A stretch of 5,487 nt of DNA from DATJHM01 sp035493895 (lineage in GTDB: Bacteria > Chloroflexota > Ktedonobacteria > Ktedonobacterales > Ktedonobacteraceae), in assembly GCA_035493895.1 (NCBI GenBank), contig DATJHM010000344.1, positions 1-5,487 on the forward strand. The letters run 5' to 3'. Below are positions 5,449 through 5,487 of this stretch, piece after piece. Every line of letters starts with the position of its first letter. Within the stretch, counting starts at the first letter, position 1. Position numbers and translations under genes: made by a program. Under the pieces are notes generated by a model. That model was given only the letters and a program-made list of their open reading frames with translations, was not told where the DNA came from and ran no database searches.

Positions 5449-5487
5449 GACCATCGGCGCCCCCTTGCCAAAGACGAGACGAGCCGC

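Noticed and set aside
5422..5487. A - strand frame entering from the right edge (21 codons to a stop inside the inverted repeat)
   Set aside because: It is too short to judge, and its stop and much of its sequence belong to the repeat; an adjacent frame is open even longer, as expected of GC-rich non-coding DNA.
1..5487. tRNA, rRNA, CRISPR arrays, transposase genes
   Set aside because: No cloverleaf, rRNA-like stretch, regularly spaced direct repeats or transposase motifs were seen.

Overview
The window is bacterial, with moderate GC and compact bacterial-type promoters, genes and hairpin terminators. The mix of a MuiA-type DUF4139 protein, a RimJ/RimL-like acetyltransferase, a very long HEAT-like protein and hairpin-rich intergenic repeats fits a large-genome soil bacterium. 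Ktedonobacteria (Chloroflexota) is my best guess. That guess rests on general resemblance, especially of the repeat at the right edge, and is weak.

Layout. (1) Positions 1-461 (+) hold the C-terminal end of a DUF4139/mucoidy-inhibitor-A-like protein. (2) Positions 462-683 are a hairpin-rich gap between convergent genes; one hairpin fits a + strand terminator and another a - strand terminator. (3) Positions 684-1325 (-) encode a GNAT N-acetyltransferase. (4) Positions 1326-1856 are a divergent control region. Two back-to-back sigma70-like promoters face away from each other with their -35 boxes 20 bp apart. The leftward one begins a leader of about 367 nt ahead of the acetyltransferase gene. 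(5) Positions 1857-5255 (+) encode a 1132-residue HEAT-like alpha-solenoid protein of unknown function. (6) Positions 5256-5487 hold a GC-rich hairpin, then a long imperfect inverted repeat and a small hairpin running to the window edge.

The most interesting thing here is the acetyltransferase leader. On the - strand it contains a promoter, a 43-codon cysteine-rich ORF and four RNA segments that can pair 1:2, 2:3 or 3:4. The 3:4 pair is an 11-bp hairpin followed by a U run. This is the layout of a trp-type ribosome-mediated attenuator. The Cys-Cys-Gly-His-Cys codons lie exactly over segment 1. Several of the pairs are G-U on the - strand and would be A-C mismatches on the + strand, which supports a - strand RNA. 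A second terminator-like hairpin follows before the gene. My inference is that cysteine (or histidine) supply, or a ribosome-targeting drug, controls this acetyltransferase by transcription attenuation. The two divergent genes share only the control region, and nothing else in the sequence links their functions.
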